From Actinomycetes bacterium (GTDB lineage: Bacteria; Actinomycetota; Acidimicrobiia; Acidimicrobiales; Microtrichaceae): a stretch of 18,983 bases of DNA. The notes below the pieces were generated by a model. It was not told the origin of the DNA. It ran no database searches and saw only the letters and a program-made list of their open reading frames with translations. A program made the position numbers and the translations under genes. Location: positions 1-18,983 of the forward strand of contig JAEYSR010000105.1 in NCBI GenBank assembly GCA_023434535.1, in the 5' to 3' direction. Numbering within the stretch: the stretch's first letter is position 1; each line of letters begins with the position of its first letter. Positions 12,699 to 18,983 of the stretch are shown here, piece after piece.

Positions 12699-15054
12699 GT
12701 GCGTGCGGCGTCGACGGGCCGGCGCCGCCACCGGATCCATGCGACCCACCCACGAGCCTCGGGCGGCCGGCTCCTTCGACGTCACCGACGACGTCGTCCC
12801 CGGACCGCCGTCGTCGGTCGCCCCTCGTGGGCGCGATCGCTTCATCGACGTCGTCCGTTCGCTCGCTCTCGTCAGGGTCATCCTGTGGCACACCTGGTCC
12901 GCGGCATGGCTGACCTGGTTCCCGGCCATGCCGGCGATGTTCTTCTCGACCGGTGTGCTCCTGGAGCCGTCGCTCGCCCGACGCGGTTGGTGGGCGACGT
13001 TGCGCCAGCGGGCTCGTCGGCTGCTCGTCCCCTTCTGGGTGTACGGCGCCGTGGCGATCACGGTGATGGTGGCAGCCGGGTGGCGACCGGGGCCGGGTGA
13101 GCTGTTCGGTTGGGTGCTGCCCGTGGTCGATCCGGAGGGCAGCGCCGAGCTGCGGGGACTGTGGCTGCCGCTCTGGTACGTTCGGGCCTACGTGTGGTTC
13201 GTGATCGGCGGGGCGGCGATCCGTTGGATGGCCCGTCGCTGGGGAGCGGGCGCTCCGCTGGCCTTCGCCCTCGCCACCGTGGCCGTGTTCTGGGCGGAGC
13301 AGGCGGCGGGTCGGGCGCTGGTCCCGCTGTCGGTCCTCGACGCGCTCTCCTACGGCACGTTCGTCGCCGCCGGGATGCTCTACGCGCTGCGCGACCGACG
13401 CCTGCCATCGGTGCGGACGTGCGCGGCGGTCGGCGCGGCGCTCCTCGGCGCCGCGCTCGTCACCGTCCTCCGCCTGGGACCCGACGACTTCGTCGTGAAC
13501 CGCTCGGCGTTGCTGACCCTCTTCGTGGGCGGCGCCGGCCTGGCGTTGCTGCTGCTCCTCCGGCCGATCCTCTCGGGAGTCCGTGGCGTCCTCGGATCCG
13601 CCGTCGACGTCCTGGTCGGAAAGACGCTGACGATCTACCTGTGGCACGGGTTCGGGCTGGTCGCAGCGGCGGAGCTCGTCGACGGTCGACTGGATCCGGG
13701 CCCGGTGCGCTGGATGCTGTCGCTGGTCGTCGTCGTGGTCGTGACCGCGGGGTGCGTCGTCGTCTTCGGGCGGGTGGAGGACTGGGCCGCGGGTCGTCGC
13801 CGGGCCGACGCCGTGGGGTGGCGGTGGGTGTCGGTCGGCCCCGCGCCGATCCCGTCCCGGGCGCGCCGGAAGGTGGACCGCCGGATCCGACCGGCGCTCC
13901 GGGCCGGCGGGGCCGTCCTCGCCGCCGCCCTCGTCGGCGCCGCGCTGGCGACCTCACCGGGCGGTGCCAGCACGGCGGAACCCCTGTCCGGCCAGGCCGT
14001 TGCCGCCCGAGCCGGGATGGTCGACGCCACCACGACCACCACGACGACCGTGGCCGGAGCACCGGCGCGCACCGTGGAGAGCGAGCTCGCGGCATGGCTC
14101 GAGCGGCACCCCGACCTCCAGTCGATCGGCGAGATGACGACGTTGAGCGGCGCGTTGGTGCACCCCGACGGGTCGGTCGAGGTGTTCTCGTGGTCCGCCG
14201 GCGACGCTCCGGTCGCAACTGCGGCGGACGCAGCAGCGCCGGCGGTCGACGACGACCCGTTGGTGTGGTGGTCGATCACGAAGGCCGCAACGGCGACGTG
14301 GTTGATGCGGTCCGTCGACGCGGGCACCGTCGCCCTGGACGACACCCTGTCGAAGTGGGTCCCCGAGGCACCGCACGGCGACCGCATCACCCTGGAGCAC
14401 CTGGCGCGGCACCAGTCAGGGATCAGCAGCGCGGTCGACGACAGCCTGTTCGAGACCACGCCCGACGAGGTGCTGGCTCGCTGGCAGGCCGACCCGGAGC
14501 TGCTCTTCGAGCCGGGGACGGCCTTCGAGTACTCCCGTGCGGGCTACCTGTACCTGGGCCTCGCGCTCGAACGGGCCACCGGGGTCACGTGGCGCGACGC
14601 GATGGCGGACATGGGTTCCCTCGCCGGTGTGGAGCTGAGCTTCGACGAGGACCTCGATCCCGTCGACCGGGTCACGGACCCCGACGGCCACGGGTACCGG
14701 GGCCGGACGTGGTCGAGTGGCGGCATCCTCTCGAGCGCCGCGGACCTGGCGAGGTTCTTCCGGTGGGTGTTCCGGGAGGGTGTGGCCGCGTCGTCGGTCG
14801 CGGCCATGACGGAGTTCGCCGGGGACAAGGGTGACTGGGTGTACGGCATCGGTCTGATGCCGCTGTGCCCGTGCCAGCGCGACGGGTCGGCCGTCACCTC
14901 GCAGCGGGTCGGCCTCGACTCGGTGGCGGGGACGTTCGCCGCGGACCTCCGGACCGGTGCGGTGGTGTCGGTCTTCTCCGACGGCTGGTTCTCCCCGACG
15001 GGCCCCCGCCCGGAGTTCTACGAGCTCGAGTCGATCCTCCTCGATCTCGGCTGA
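12697..15054 (+). CDS. Acyltransferase-3 membrane domain fused to extracytoplasmic serine hydrolase (beta-lactamase-like)
   Basis: A 785-residue two-domain membrane protein. After a disordered N-terminus, residues 48-360 form a polytopic acyltransferase-3 (OafA/YrhL-type) domain. It starts with RFIDVVRSLALVRVILWHTW (Asp51, Arg54, His65), and has about ten hydrophobic segments including TIYLWHGFG (312-320, His317). A further hydrophobic segment (about 400-418) and an Ala/Thr linker (TTTTTTT, 445-451) lead to a serine-hydrolase domain (about 458-785) of the class C beta-lactamase/DD-peptidase fold. There SITK (526-529) supplies the Ser-x-x-Lys. The second motif reads YSR (612-614) where YxN is usual. 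The pairing suggests modification of an extracytoplasmic polymer by acyl transfer and ester or amide hydrolysis, which is inference. The longest frame is listed; a TACAAT -10 box overlapping this ATG makes 12739 at least as likely a start. Confidence 0.85.
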   Translation: MCVRRRRAGAATGSMRPTHEPRAAGSFDVTDDVVPGPPSSVAPRGRDRFIDVVRSLALVRVILWHTWSAAWLTWFPAMPAMFFSTGVLLEPSLARRGWWATLRQRARRLLVPFWVYGAVAITVMVAAGWRPGPGELFGWVLPVVDPEGSAELRGLWLPLWYVRAYVWFVIGGAAIRWMARRWGAGAPLAFALATVAVFWAEQAAGRALVPLSVLDALSYGTFVAAGMLYALRDRRLPSVRTCAAVGAALLGAALVTVLRLGPDDFVVNRSALLTLFVGGAGLALLLLLRPILSGVRGVLGSAVDVLVGKTLTIYLWHGFGLVAAAELVDGRLDPGPVRWMLSLVVVVVVTAGCVVVFGRVEDWAAGRRRADAVGWRWVSVGPAPIPSRARRKVDRRIRPALRAGGAVLAAALVGAALATSPGGASTAEPLSGQAVAARAGMVDATTTTTTTVAGAPARTVESELAAWLERHPDLQSIGEMTTLSGALVHPDGSVEVFSWSAGDAPVATAADAAAPAVDDDPLVWWSITKAATATWLMRSVDAGTVALDDTLSKWVPEAPHGDRITLEHLARHQSGISSAVDDSLFETTPDEVLARWQADPELLFEPGTAFEYSRAGYLYLGLALERATGVTWRDAMADMGSLAGVELSFDEDLDPVDRVTDPDGHGYRGRTWSSGGILSSAADLARFFRWVFREGVAASSVAAMTEFAGDKGDWVYGIGLMPLCPCQRDGSAVTSQRVGLDSVAGTFAADLRTGAVVSVFSDGWFSPTGPRPEFYELESILLDLG

Positions 15055-15084
15055 CCGCCGCTCACCCTCCGCCCAGCGCCCAGC

Positions 15085-15135
15085 GATCTTGGCCACAGGT
15101 CAGGTCGCCTCGGGACGTGACGTGTGGTCGAAATC
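15085..15135. terminator. Imperfect 18-bp hairpin after the acyltransferase/hydrolase gene
   Basis: The arms 15085-15102 and 15118-15135 pair at 16 of 18 positions, two of them G-T, with a 15-nt loop. The hairpin starts 30 nt after the preceding stop and ends 17 nt before the purN -10 box. A terminator is most likely. It is not the same sequence as the TCGATATCGA elements. Confidence 0.45.
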
Positions 15136-15152
15136 GGGGATCCGGGGGCTGG

Positions 15153-15158
15153 TAGGTT
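15153..15158 (+). promoter_or_regulatory. -10 box (TAGGTT) of a leaderless promoter for purN-purH
   Basis: TAGGTT is followed by 9 nt and ATG at 15168, without a Shine-Dalgarno, the same arrangement as the other leaderless genes here. I see no PurR-type operator. Confidence 0.45.
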
Positions 15159-15167
15159 CGCCCCGTC

Positions 15168-15836
15168 ATGGCACCCACCGACCCCGGCCTGCGGCTCGCC
15201 GTCCTGGCATCCGGCTCCGGGACCCTGCTCGACGCGATGGCCGCCGACGGCCTCCCCATCGAACTCGTCATGGTCGACCGCCACTGCGCGGTCGAGGACG
15301 TCGCGGCCCGCCACGGCATCCCGTGCGTGGTGGTGGAGCGGACGGAGTTCGGCGCCGAGTTCGACCGCGACGGGTTCACCTCCGAGGTCGTCGCCCAGCT
15401 CCGCAAGCACGACATCGGCCTCGTGGCCATGGCCGGGTGGGGGACGATCCTGGGCGCCGAGGCGTTCGAGGCGCTCCCCGGTCGGATCGTGAACACCCAC
15501 CCGGCGCTGCTGCCGAGCTTCCCCGGCTGGCACGGCGTCCGCGACGCTCTGGCCTACGGCGTGAAGGTCACGGGGTGCACCGTGCACGTGGCCACCGAGC
15601 TGGTCGACGACGGCCCGATCCTCGCCCAGGAGGCGGTCCCCGTCCTCCCCGGCGACGACGAGTCCACGCTCCACGAACGCATCAAGGCCGTCGAGCGACG
15701 GCTCTACACCCAGACCATCCGATCGATCCTGGAGCGCGGCTCCGTGCTGGACGGGCCCACCGTGGTCAGCCCGGCCGACCCGTCCGTCACGCAGCCGCCG
15801 GCCGGGATCGAGCTCGACGAGAGGACCGCCCGATGA
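15168..15836 (+). CDS. purN: Phosphoribosylglycinamide formyltransferase (GART)
   Basis: A 222-residue cytoplasmic enzyme of de novo purine synthesis that transfers the formyl group of 10-formyltetrahydrofolate to GAR. The N-terminus RLAVLASGSGTLLDAM (9-24) is the phosphate-binding start; Leu replaces the Asn of E. coli, as in other actinobacterial PurN. NTHPALLPSFPG (109-120) has the catalytic Asn109 and His111, and LVDDGPILAQE (145-155) has the catalytic Asp147. A roughly 20-residue polar C-terminal tail extends past the core. The ATG at 15168 follows a TAGGTT -10 box. The stop overlaps the purH start as ATGA, so the two are co-translated, and their products catalyse formyl-folate-dependent steps of the same pathway. 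Confidence 0.95.
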   Translation: MAPTDPGLRLAVLASGSGTLLDAMAADGLPIELVMVDRHCAVEDVAARHGIPCVVVERTEFGAEFDRDGFTSEVVAQLRKHDIGLVAMAGWGTILGAEAFEALPGRIVNTHPALLPSFPGWHGVRDALAYGVKVTGCTVHVATELVDDGPILAQEAVPVLPGDDESTLHERIKAVERRLYTQTIRSILERGSVLDGPTVVSPADPSVTQPPAGIELDERTAR

Positions 15837-17380
15837 CCGCACCCGACCCCCGACCCCGACGCGCTCTGCTGTCGGCCTACGACAAGACCGGGATGGTCGA
15901 GCTCGGTGGGGCGCTGGTGGAGCTGGGCTGGGAGCTCGTGAGCAGCGGGGGCACCGCCAAGGTGCTCGCCGACGCCGGCCTGCCCGTCATCCCGACGGAG
16001 CAGGTCACCGGGTTCTCCGACATGCTCGGCCACCGAGTCGTCACCCTTCACCCGGCGATCCACGGCGGCATCCTGGCCGATCGCGACGACCCGTCCCACG
16101 TCGCCGACATGGAGACCCACGACGTCGTGCCCATCGACCTCGTGGCGGTGAACCTCTACCCGTTCAGCTCGGAGCCGTCCGTCGAGCTCATCGACATCGG
16201 TGGGCCGACCATGGTCCGCGGCGCCGCCAAGAACCACGCGCACGTCACGGTGCTCGTGGACCCGGCCGACTACGAGCCGGTGCTCGCCGAGCTGCGCGAC
16301 ACGGGTGACGTGTCGGCCATCACGCGTCGCCGTCTTGCCCGAGACGCGTTCGCCCACACCGCCGCGTACGACTCGGCGATCGTGGCCTGGTTCGACGACG
16401 AGGGGCCGGGCGAGCTGCCGGCCCTGCCCGAGGAGCACGCTCCGCTTCCGCGCACCCTCCACCTCTCCGCGACCCTGGCCCAGCCTCTGCGCTACGGGGA
16501 GAACCCGCACCAGGTCGGGGCCCGCTACTCGTTCAGCGGCGACAGCTGCTGGGACCGGGCGACGATCCACGGCGGCAAGGAGATGTCGTACCTCAACGTG
16601 TACGACGCCGATGCCGCGTGGCGCCTGGTCCACTCGCTCGGCGACGACCCGGCCGCGGTGATCATCAAGCATGCCAACCCGTGCGGCGCCGCCGTCGCCG
16701 ACGACATCGCCACGGCGTACATGCGGGCCCACGAGTGCGACCCGACCTCGGCCTTCGGCGGCATCGTCGCGGTCAACCGGACGGTTCCGGTGGAGCTGGC
16801 CTCCGCGCTCGCCCCGGTGTTCACCGAGGTGATCATCGCCCCGGGCTACGACGACGACGCGTTGATGGTGCTGCTGGAGAAGCGCAACCTGCGCGTGCTC
16901 ACGGCTCCGGCGCCGACGGTGCCGGAGCTGGACGTCCGCACCGTCGACGGCGGTCTGCTCGTGCAGACCCGCGACGTCGTCACCGTCGACCGCTCCAAGT
17001 GGCAGGTCGTGACCGATCGCCAGCCGACCGATCAGGAGTGGTCGGACCTCGAGATGGCCTGGCGGCTCTGCGCCCGGGTCACCTCGAACACGATCGTGCT
17101 GGTCAAGGACGGCCAGGCCTTCGGCATCGGTGCCGGCCAGCAGAGCCGGGTCGACGCCGCGCAGATCGCCGGCCAGAAGGCCGACGGTCGGGCCGACGGG
17201 GGAGCGGGAGCGAGCGACGCGTTCTTCCCGTTCCGCGACGGCCTCGACGCCGTCGCCGATCAGGGCGTGACGGCCGTGATCCAGCCCGGTGGCTCGATCC
17301 GCGACGAAGAGGTCATCGCCGCCGCTGACGAGCGCGGCCTGGCGATGGTCATGACCGGCGAGCGCCACTTCAAGCACTGA
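15833..17380 (+). CDS. purH: Bifunctional AICAR formyltransferase / IMP cyclohydrolase
   Basis: A 515-residue enzyme catalysing the last two steps to IMP. The N-terminal cyclohydrolase domain has RRALLSAYDKTG (9-20), SSGGTAKVL (37-45), HPAIHGGILADR (73-84), VNLYPF (106-111) and IDIGGPTMVRGAAKNH (120-135). The C-terminal formyltransferase domain has YGENPHQ (221-227), the catalytic Lys279-His280 in IIKHANPCG, SAFGGIVAVN (306-315), and FFPFRDGLDAVADQGVTAVI through the HFKH terminus. The ATG at 15833 overlaps the purN TGA. The frame is open upstream for nearly 900 nt, but that part is shadow sequence over purN. The segment between VNLYPF and IDIGGP has 8 residues rather than the usual 15, a small lineage-type deletion. 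Confidence 0.97.
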   Translation: MTAPDPRPRRALLSAYDKTGMVELGGALVELGWELVSSGGTAKVLADAGLPVIPTEQVTGFSDMLGHRVVTLHPAIHGGILADRDDPSHVADMETHDVVPIDLVAVNLYPFSSEPSVELIDIGGPTMVRGAAKNHAHVTVLVDPADYEPVLAELRDTGDVSAITRRRLARDAFAHTAAYDSAIVAWFDDEGPGELPALPEEHAPLPRTLHLSATLAQPLRYGENPHQVGARYSFSGDSCWDRATIHGGKEMSYLNVYDADAAWRLVHSLGDDPAAVIIKHANPCGAAVADDIATAYMRAHECDPTSAFGGIVAVNRTVPVELASALAPVFTEVIIAPGYDDDALMVLLEKRNLRVLTAPAPTVPELDVRTVDGGLLVQTRDVVTVDRSKWQVVTDRQPTDQEWSDLEMAWRLCARVTSNTIVLVKDGQAFGIGAGQQSRVDAAQIAGQKADGRADGGAGASDAFFPFRDGLDAVADQGVTAVIQPGGSIRDEEVIAAADERGLAMVMTGERHFKH

Positions 17381-17391
17381 CGGATTGCCGC

Positions 17392-17445
17392 CCGCTTCGT
17401 TCCTCGATCTCGACGGAAGAGCGTCGATCTCGACGAACAGAGCGG
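17392..17445. repeat. Palindromic element copy C: second full hairpin, between convergent genes
   Basis: The left arm (17392-17414) and right arm (17423-17445) surround an 8-nt loop, GGAAGAGC, the same loop length as copy A. Each arm carries TCGATCTCGAC where copy A has TCGATATCGAC. Nineteen of 23 positions pair, one of them G-T. The right arm, CGACGAACAGAGCGG, is identical to that of copy B. It starts 12 nt after the purH stop and ends 9 nt before the opposing gene's stop. Confidence 0.75.
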
Positions 17446-17453
17446 TCAGGGGA

Positions 17454-18983
17454 TCAGCCGCCGGCGACCTGCTGCTGCTGGGCGACCAGTGCGACGCGGG
17501 AGATCAGGGTCGACTGCGTGGCGCCGTTGTCGGTCGGCCACGTGGCGCCGGTGAGCTGGTAGCCCTTGTACAAGGTCTCCGCATCGGGGTCGCCCTGCGT
17601 GCGGACGGTCCGGATGGTGAGCTCGTCGTCGCTGTCCCGGTCGGTGACGTAGAGGACGCCGTCGTGGATCAGGATCAGGCCGCTGTTGGTGGCGGTCGTG
17701 CGCTCGACGAACTCGTCGGACGCGGGGGTGACGACGCCGATCGACTGCTCGGTGGCGTCGGCGGTCCGGAGACCGGACACGAGAGCGGTCCCATCGGTGT
17801 CGACGCCGCCGAGGCGCATCGAGGCCCAGCCCTGCACGGGGACGTCGCTGTCGTCGCCCGAGAGGTCGATCCGGGCGAGCGACGTCGCCTCGCCGACCGT
17901 GATCTCCACGAGCGAGGTGTTCCCGAGCGTCGAGATGCGTCGGACGCTGCTGCCCGAGGTGGCGTCACCGGGGACCGTGGCCACGTGGACCAGGTCGCCC
18001 TGGGCACTCGAGCGGTACAGCTCGACGCCGGCGTCGGTGTCCTTGGTGGCGACGATCATGTCGGGACGGACCGCCGTGGCGCCGACGGCGCCGGACAGCA
18101 GCGTCTCGGTCTCGCCCGTCGACTGGTCCCACCGGCGGATCGAGTCGGACCCGGACTCCTGCCCGTCGAAGTGCACGTAGGTGATGGACGAGTCGCTCTG
18201 CACCGGCACCATCAGCAGGCCGGTGTCGACCACCTGCACGTCGGCGTCCGTGCTGACGTAGAGCAGCTCACGCTGGGCGGCGGCGTCGGCCTGGTCGGCC
18301 CGGGCCGACGACGCGAGGGCCACGAAGCCGGTGGATCCGGGTTCGATCGGCAGCACCTGCATGGTGGCGAACACGTCGGTCCGTCCGGTGACGTCGCCCG
18401 ACTCGGCGTCGATGACGACGCCCTGAGCACCGTCGGGCGTCTGCTGCACCGCCATCACCGACGCGCCGTGGCCGAGCGCCGCCGCGCTGGTCGTCGTGCC
18501 GTCGACGGTCCGCACCTTCCCGGTGCGGAGGTCACGGATGGACAGCTCGCCGCCGTCGGCCGGCCACGAGACGACCCATCGCTCGTCCTCGCTCATCTGG
18601 CACAGGCCGGTTCCGATGTCCTCCACGTCGTCGGCCGACCGAGCGAGGTGGCAGCCGTCCGCGGTCGCCACGTACACCCCGCGCCGCACCAGGTTCGACT
18701 GGACCTGCGAGTCGCTGCTCACCAGGACGTCGGGGTCGGCGCCGGGATCGCCGAGCGTGACCCGGGCCGTCGTCCTGTCGGCGACGTAGGACGACAGGAC
18801 CTGGCCGTTCCACTGGGTGGAAAGCAGATCCCGGGCGACGGTCCCGTCCTCGTTCACGTCGGTGATGTAGAGCGGCGACGTCACCGAGCCGGCGAGGAGG
18901 TTCGAGCGAGACGGCTGCTCGCCGGGGTCCACCGCCCAGATGTCGGTGGAGGCGGTGCTCGCCTGCATCTGGTCGTCGGCCGC
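17454..18983 (-). CDS. Hypothetical beta-propeller-like, probably secreted protein (5' partial)
   Basis: At least 509 residues of unknown function; the frame is still open at the right edge, so the true start and any signal peptide lie outside the window. The first in-frame Met (18968) is not likely the start. The sequence is nearly all short beta strands separated by Asp/Gly/Ser/Thr turns, with recurrent units such as LSIRDLRTGKVRTVDG, GVVIDAESGDVTG, IRRWDQSTGETETLL and LYVTDRDSDDEL, the style of a WD40/TolB/quinoprotein-like propeller. Acidic, Ser/Thr-rich composition and few Lys suggest an extracytoplasmic location. Only two Cys are seen (GCHLARS and GLCQMSE), about 20 residues apart. The C-terminus is a strand followed by VAQQQQVAGG. 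It is convergent with purH. Confidence 0.75.
   Translation of the reverse strand, partial: AADDQMQASTASTDIWAVDPGEQPSRSNLLAGSVTSPLYITDVNEDGTVARDLLSTQWNGQVLSSYVADRTTARVTLGDPGADPDVLVSSDSQVQSNLVRRGVYVATADGCHLARSADDVEDIGTGLCQMSEDERWVVSWPADGGELSIRDLRTGKVRTVDGTTTSAAALGHGASVMAVQQTPDGAQGVVIDAESGDVTGRTDVFATMQVLPIEPGSTGFVALASSARADQADAAAQRELLYVSTDADVQVVDTGLLMVPVQSDSSITYVHFDGQESGSDSIRRWDQSTGETETLLSGAVGATAVRPDMIVATKDTDAGVELYRSSAQGDLVHVATVPGDATSGSSVRRISTLGNTSLVEITVGEATSLARIDLSGDDSDVPVQGWASMRLGGVDTDGTALVSGLRTADATEQSIGVVTPASDEFVERTTATNSGLILIHDGVLYVTDRDSDDELTIRTVRTQGDPDAETLYKGYQLTGATWPTDNGATQSTLISRVALVAQQQQVAGG

Noticed and set aside
11461..13647. 728-codon antisense frame across sucD and the acyltransferase gene
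   Set aside because: It is a shadow of sucD and the fusion gene, with His/Arg/Gly-rich low-complexity translation and no recognisable motif.
14957..15832. Possible N-terminal extension of purH
   Set aside because: The upstream in-frame sequence overlaps the end of the fusion gene and all of purN, reads as Arg/Pro-rich filler, and the ATG at 15833 gives the canonical PurH N-terminus.
17464..17477. CTG/CAG triplet run
   Set aside because: Only a few triplets, encoding the QQQQ tail of the last gene; too short to be a meaningful repeat.
1..18983. Insertion sequences, prophage genes, CRISPR arrays, defence systems, rRNA or tRNA
   Set aside because: No transposase, integrase, phage or Cas-like proteins, no regularly spaced direct repeats and no RNA-gene signatures were found. 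The dispersed palindromes are irregularly spaced and lie at gene ends.

Overview
The window is about 19 kb of very GC-rich, gene-dense bacterial chromosome. An F420-type luciferase-like oxidoreductase, Actinobacteria-style PurN and PurH, a PcrA/UvrD1 helicase, several leaderless TANNNT-type promoters and Ala/Pro/Thr-rich linkers in exported proteins all point to Actinobacteria. The overall flavour fits Acidimicrobiia (Ilumatobacter/Iamia-like), but that placement is inference. I see no rRNA, tRNA, CRISPR array, insertion sequence or prophage.

Layout. (1) 56-1246 (+): exported NlpC/P60 cell-wall peptidase, preceded by two abutting perfect dyads. (2) 1342-2280 (-) and 2323-3135 (+): an LLM-class oxidoreductase and a dienelactone-hydrolase-family protein, transcribed divergently from a 42-bp gap that holds two opposed leaderless promoters. 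(3) 3217-7998 (+): tightly packed pcrA helicase, AMP-forming acyl-CoA ligase and double-hotdog thioesterase (1-nt gap, then a 4-nt overlap). (4) 8090-9586 (+): a protein related to the catalytic domain of N,N-dimethylformamidase. (5) 9647-10225 (-): a small membrane-anchored protein. (6) 10404-12477 (+): sucC-sucD, succinyl-CoA synthetase of the TCA cycle, with a structured leader and a strong terminator hairpin. (7) 12697-15054 (+): a membrane acyltransferase-3 domain fused to an extracytoplasmic serine-hydrolase (beta-lactamase-like) domain. (8) 15168-17380 (+): purN-purH, late steps of purine synthesis, overlapping by ATGA. (9) 17454 to the right edge (-): a large probably secreted, beta-propeller-like protein whose 5' end lies outside the window.

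Most enzymes are housekeeping or ordinary accessory metabolism. The most unusual non-coding signal is a dispersed palindromic element built on a GTCGATATCGACGAACAGAGCGG-like half-site. It occurs as a 26-bp hairpin after the thioesterase gene, as a second diverged hairpin between purH and the last gene, and as an internally deleted copy between the dimethylformamidase-like gene and its convergent neighbour. Each copy starts within about 15 nt of a stop codon, so terminator or mRNA-end function is the leading guess. The most unusual protein is the acyltransferase/serine-hydrolase fusion. No obvious defence or mobile system is visible.
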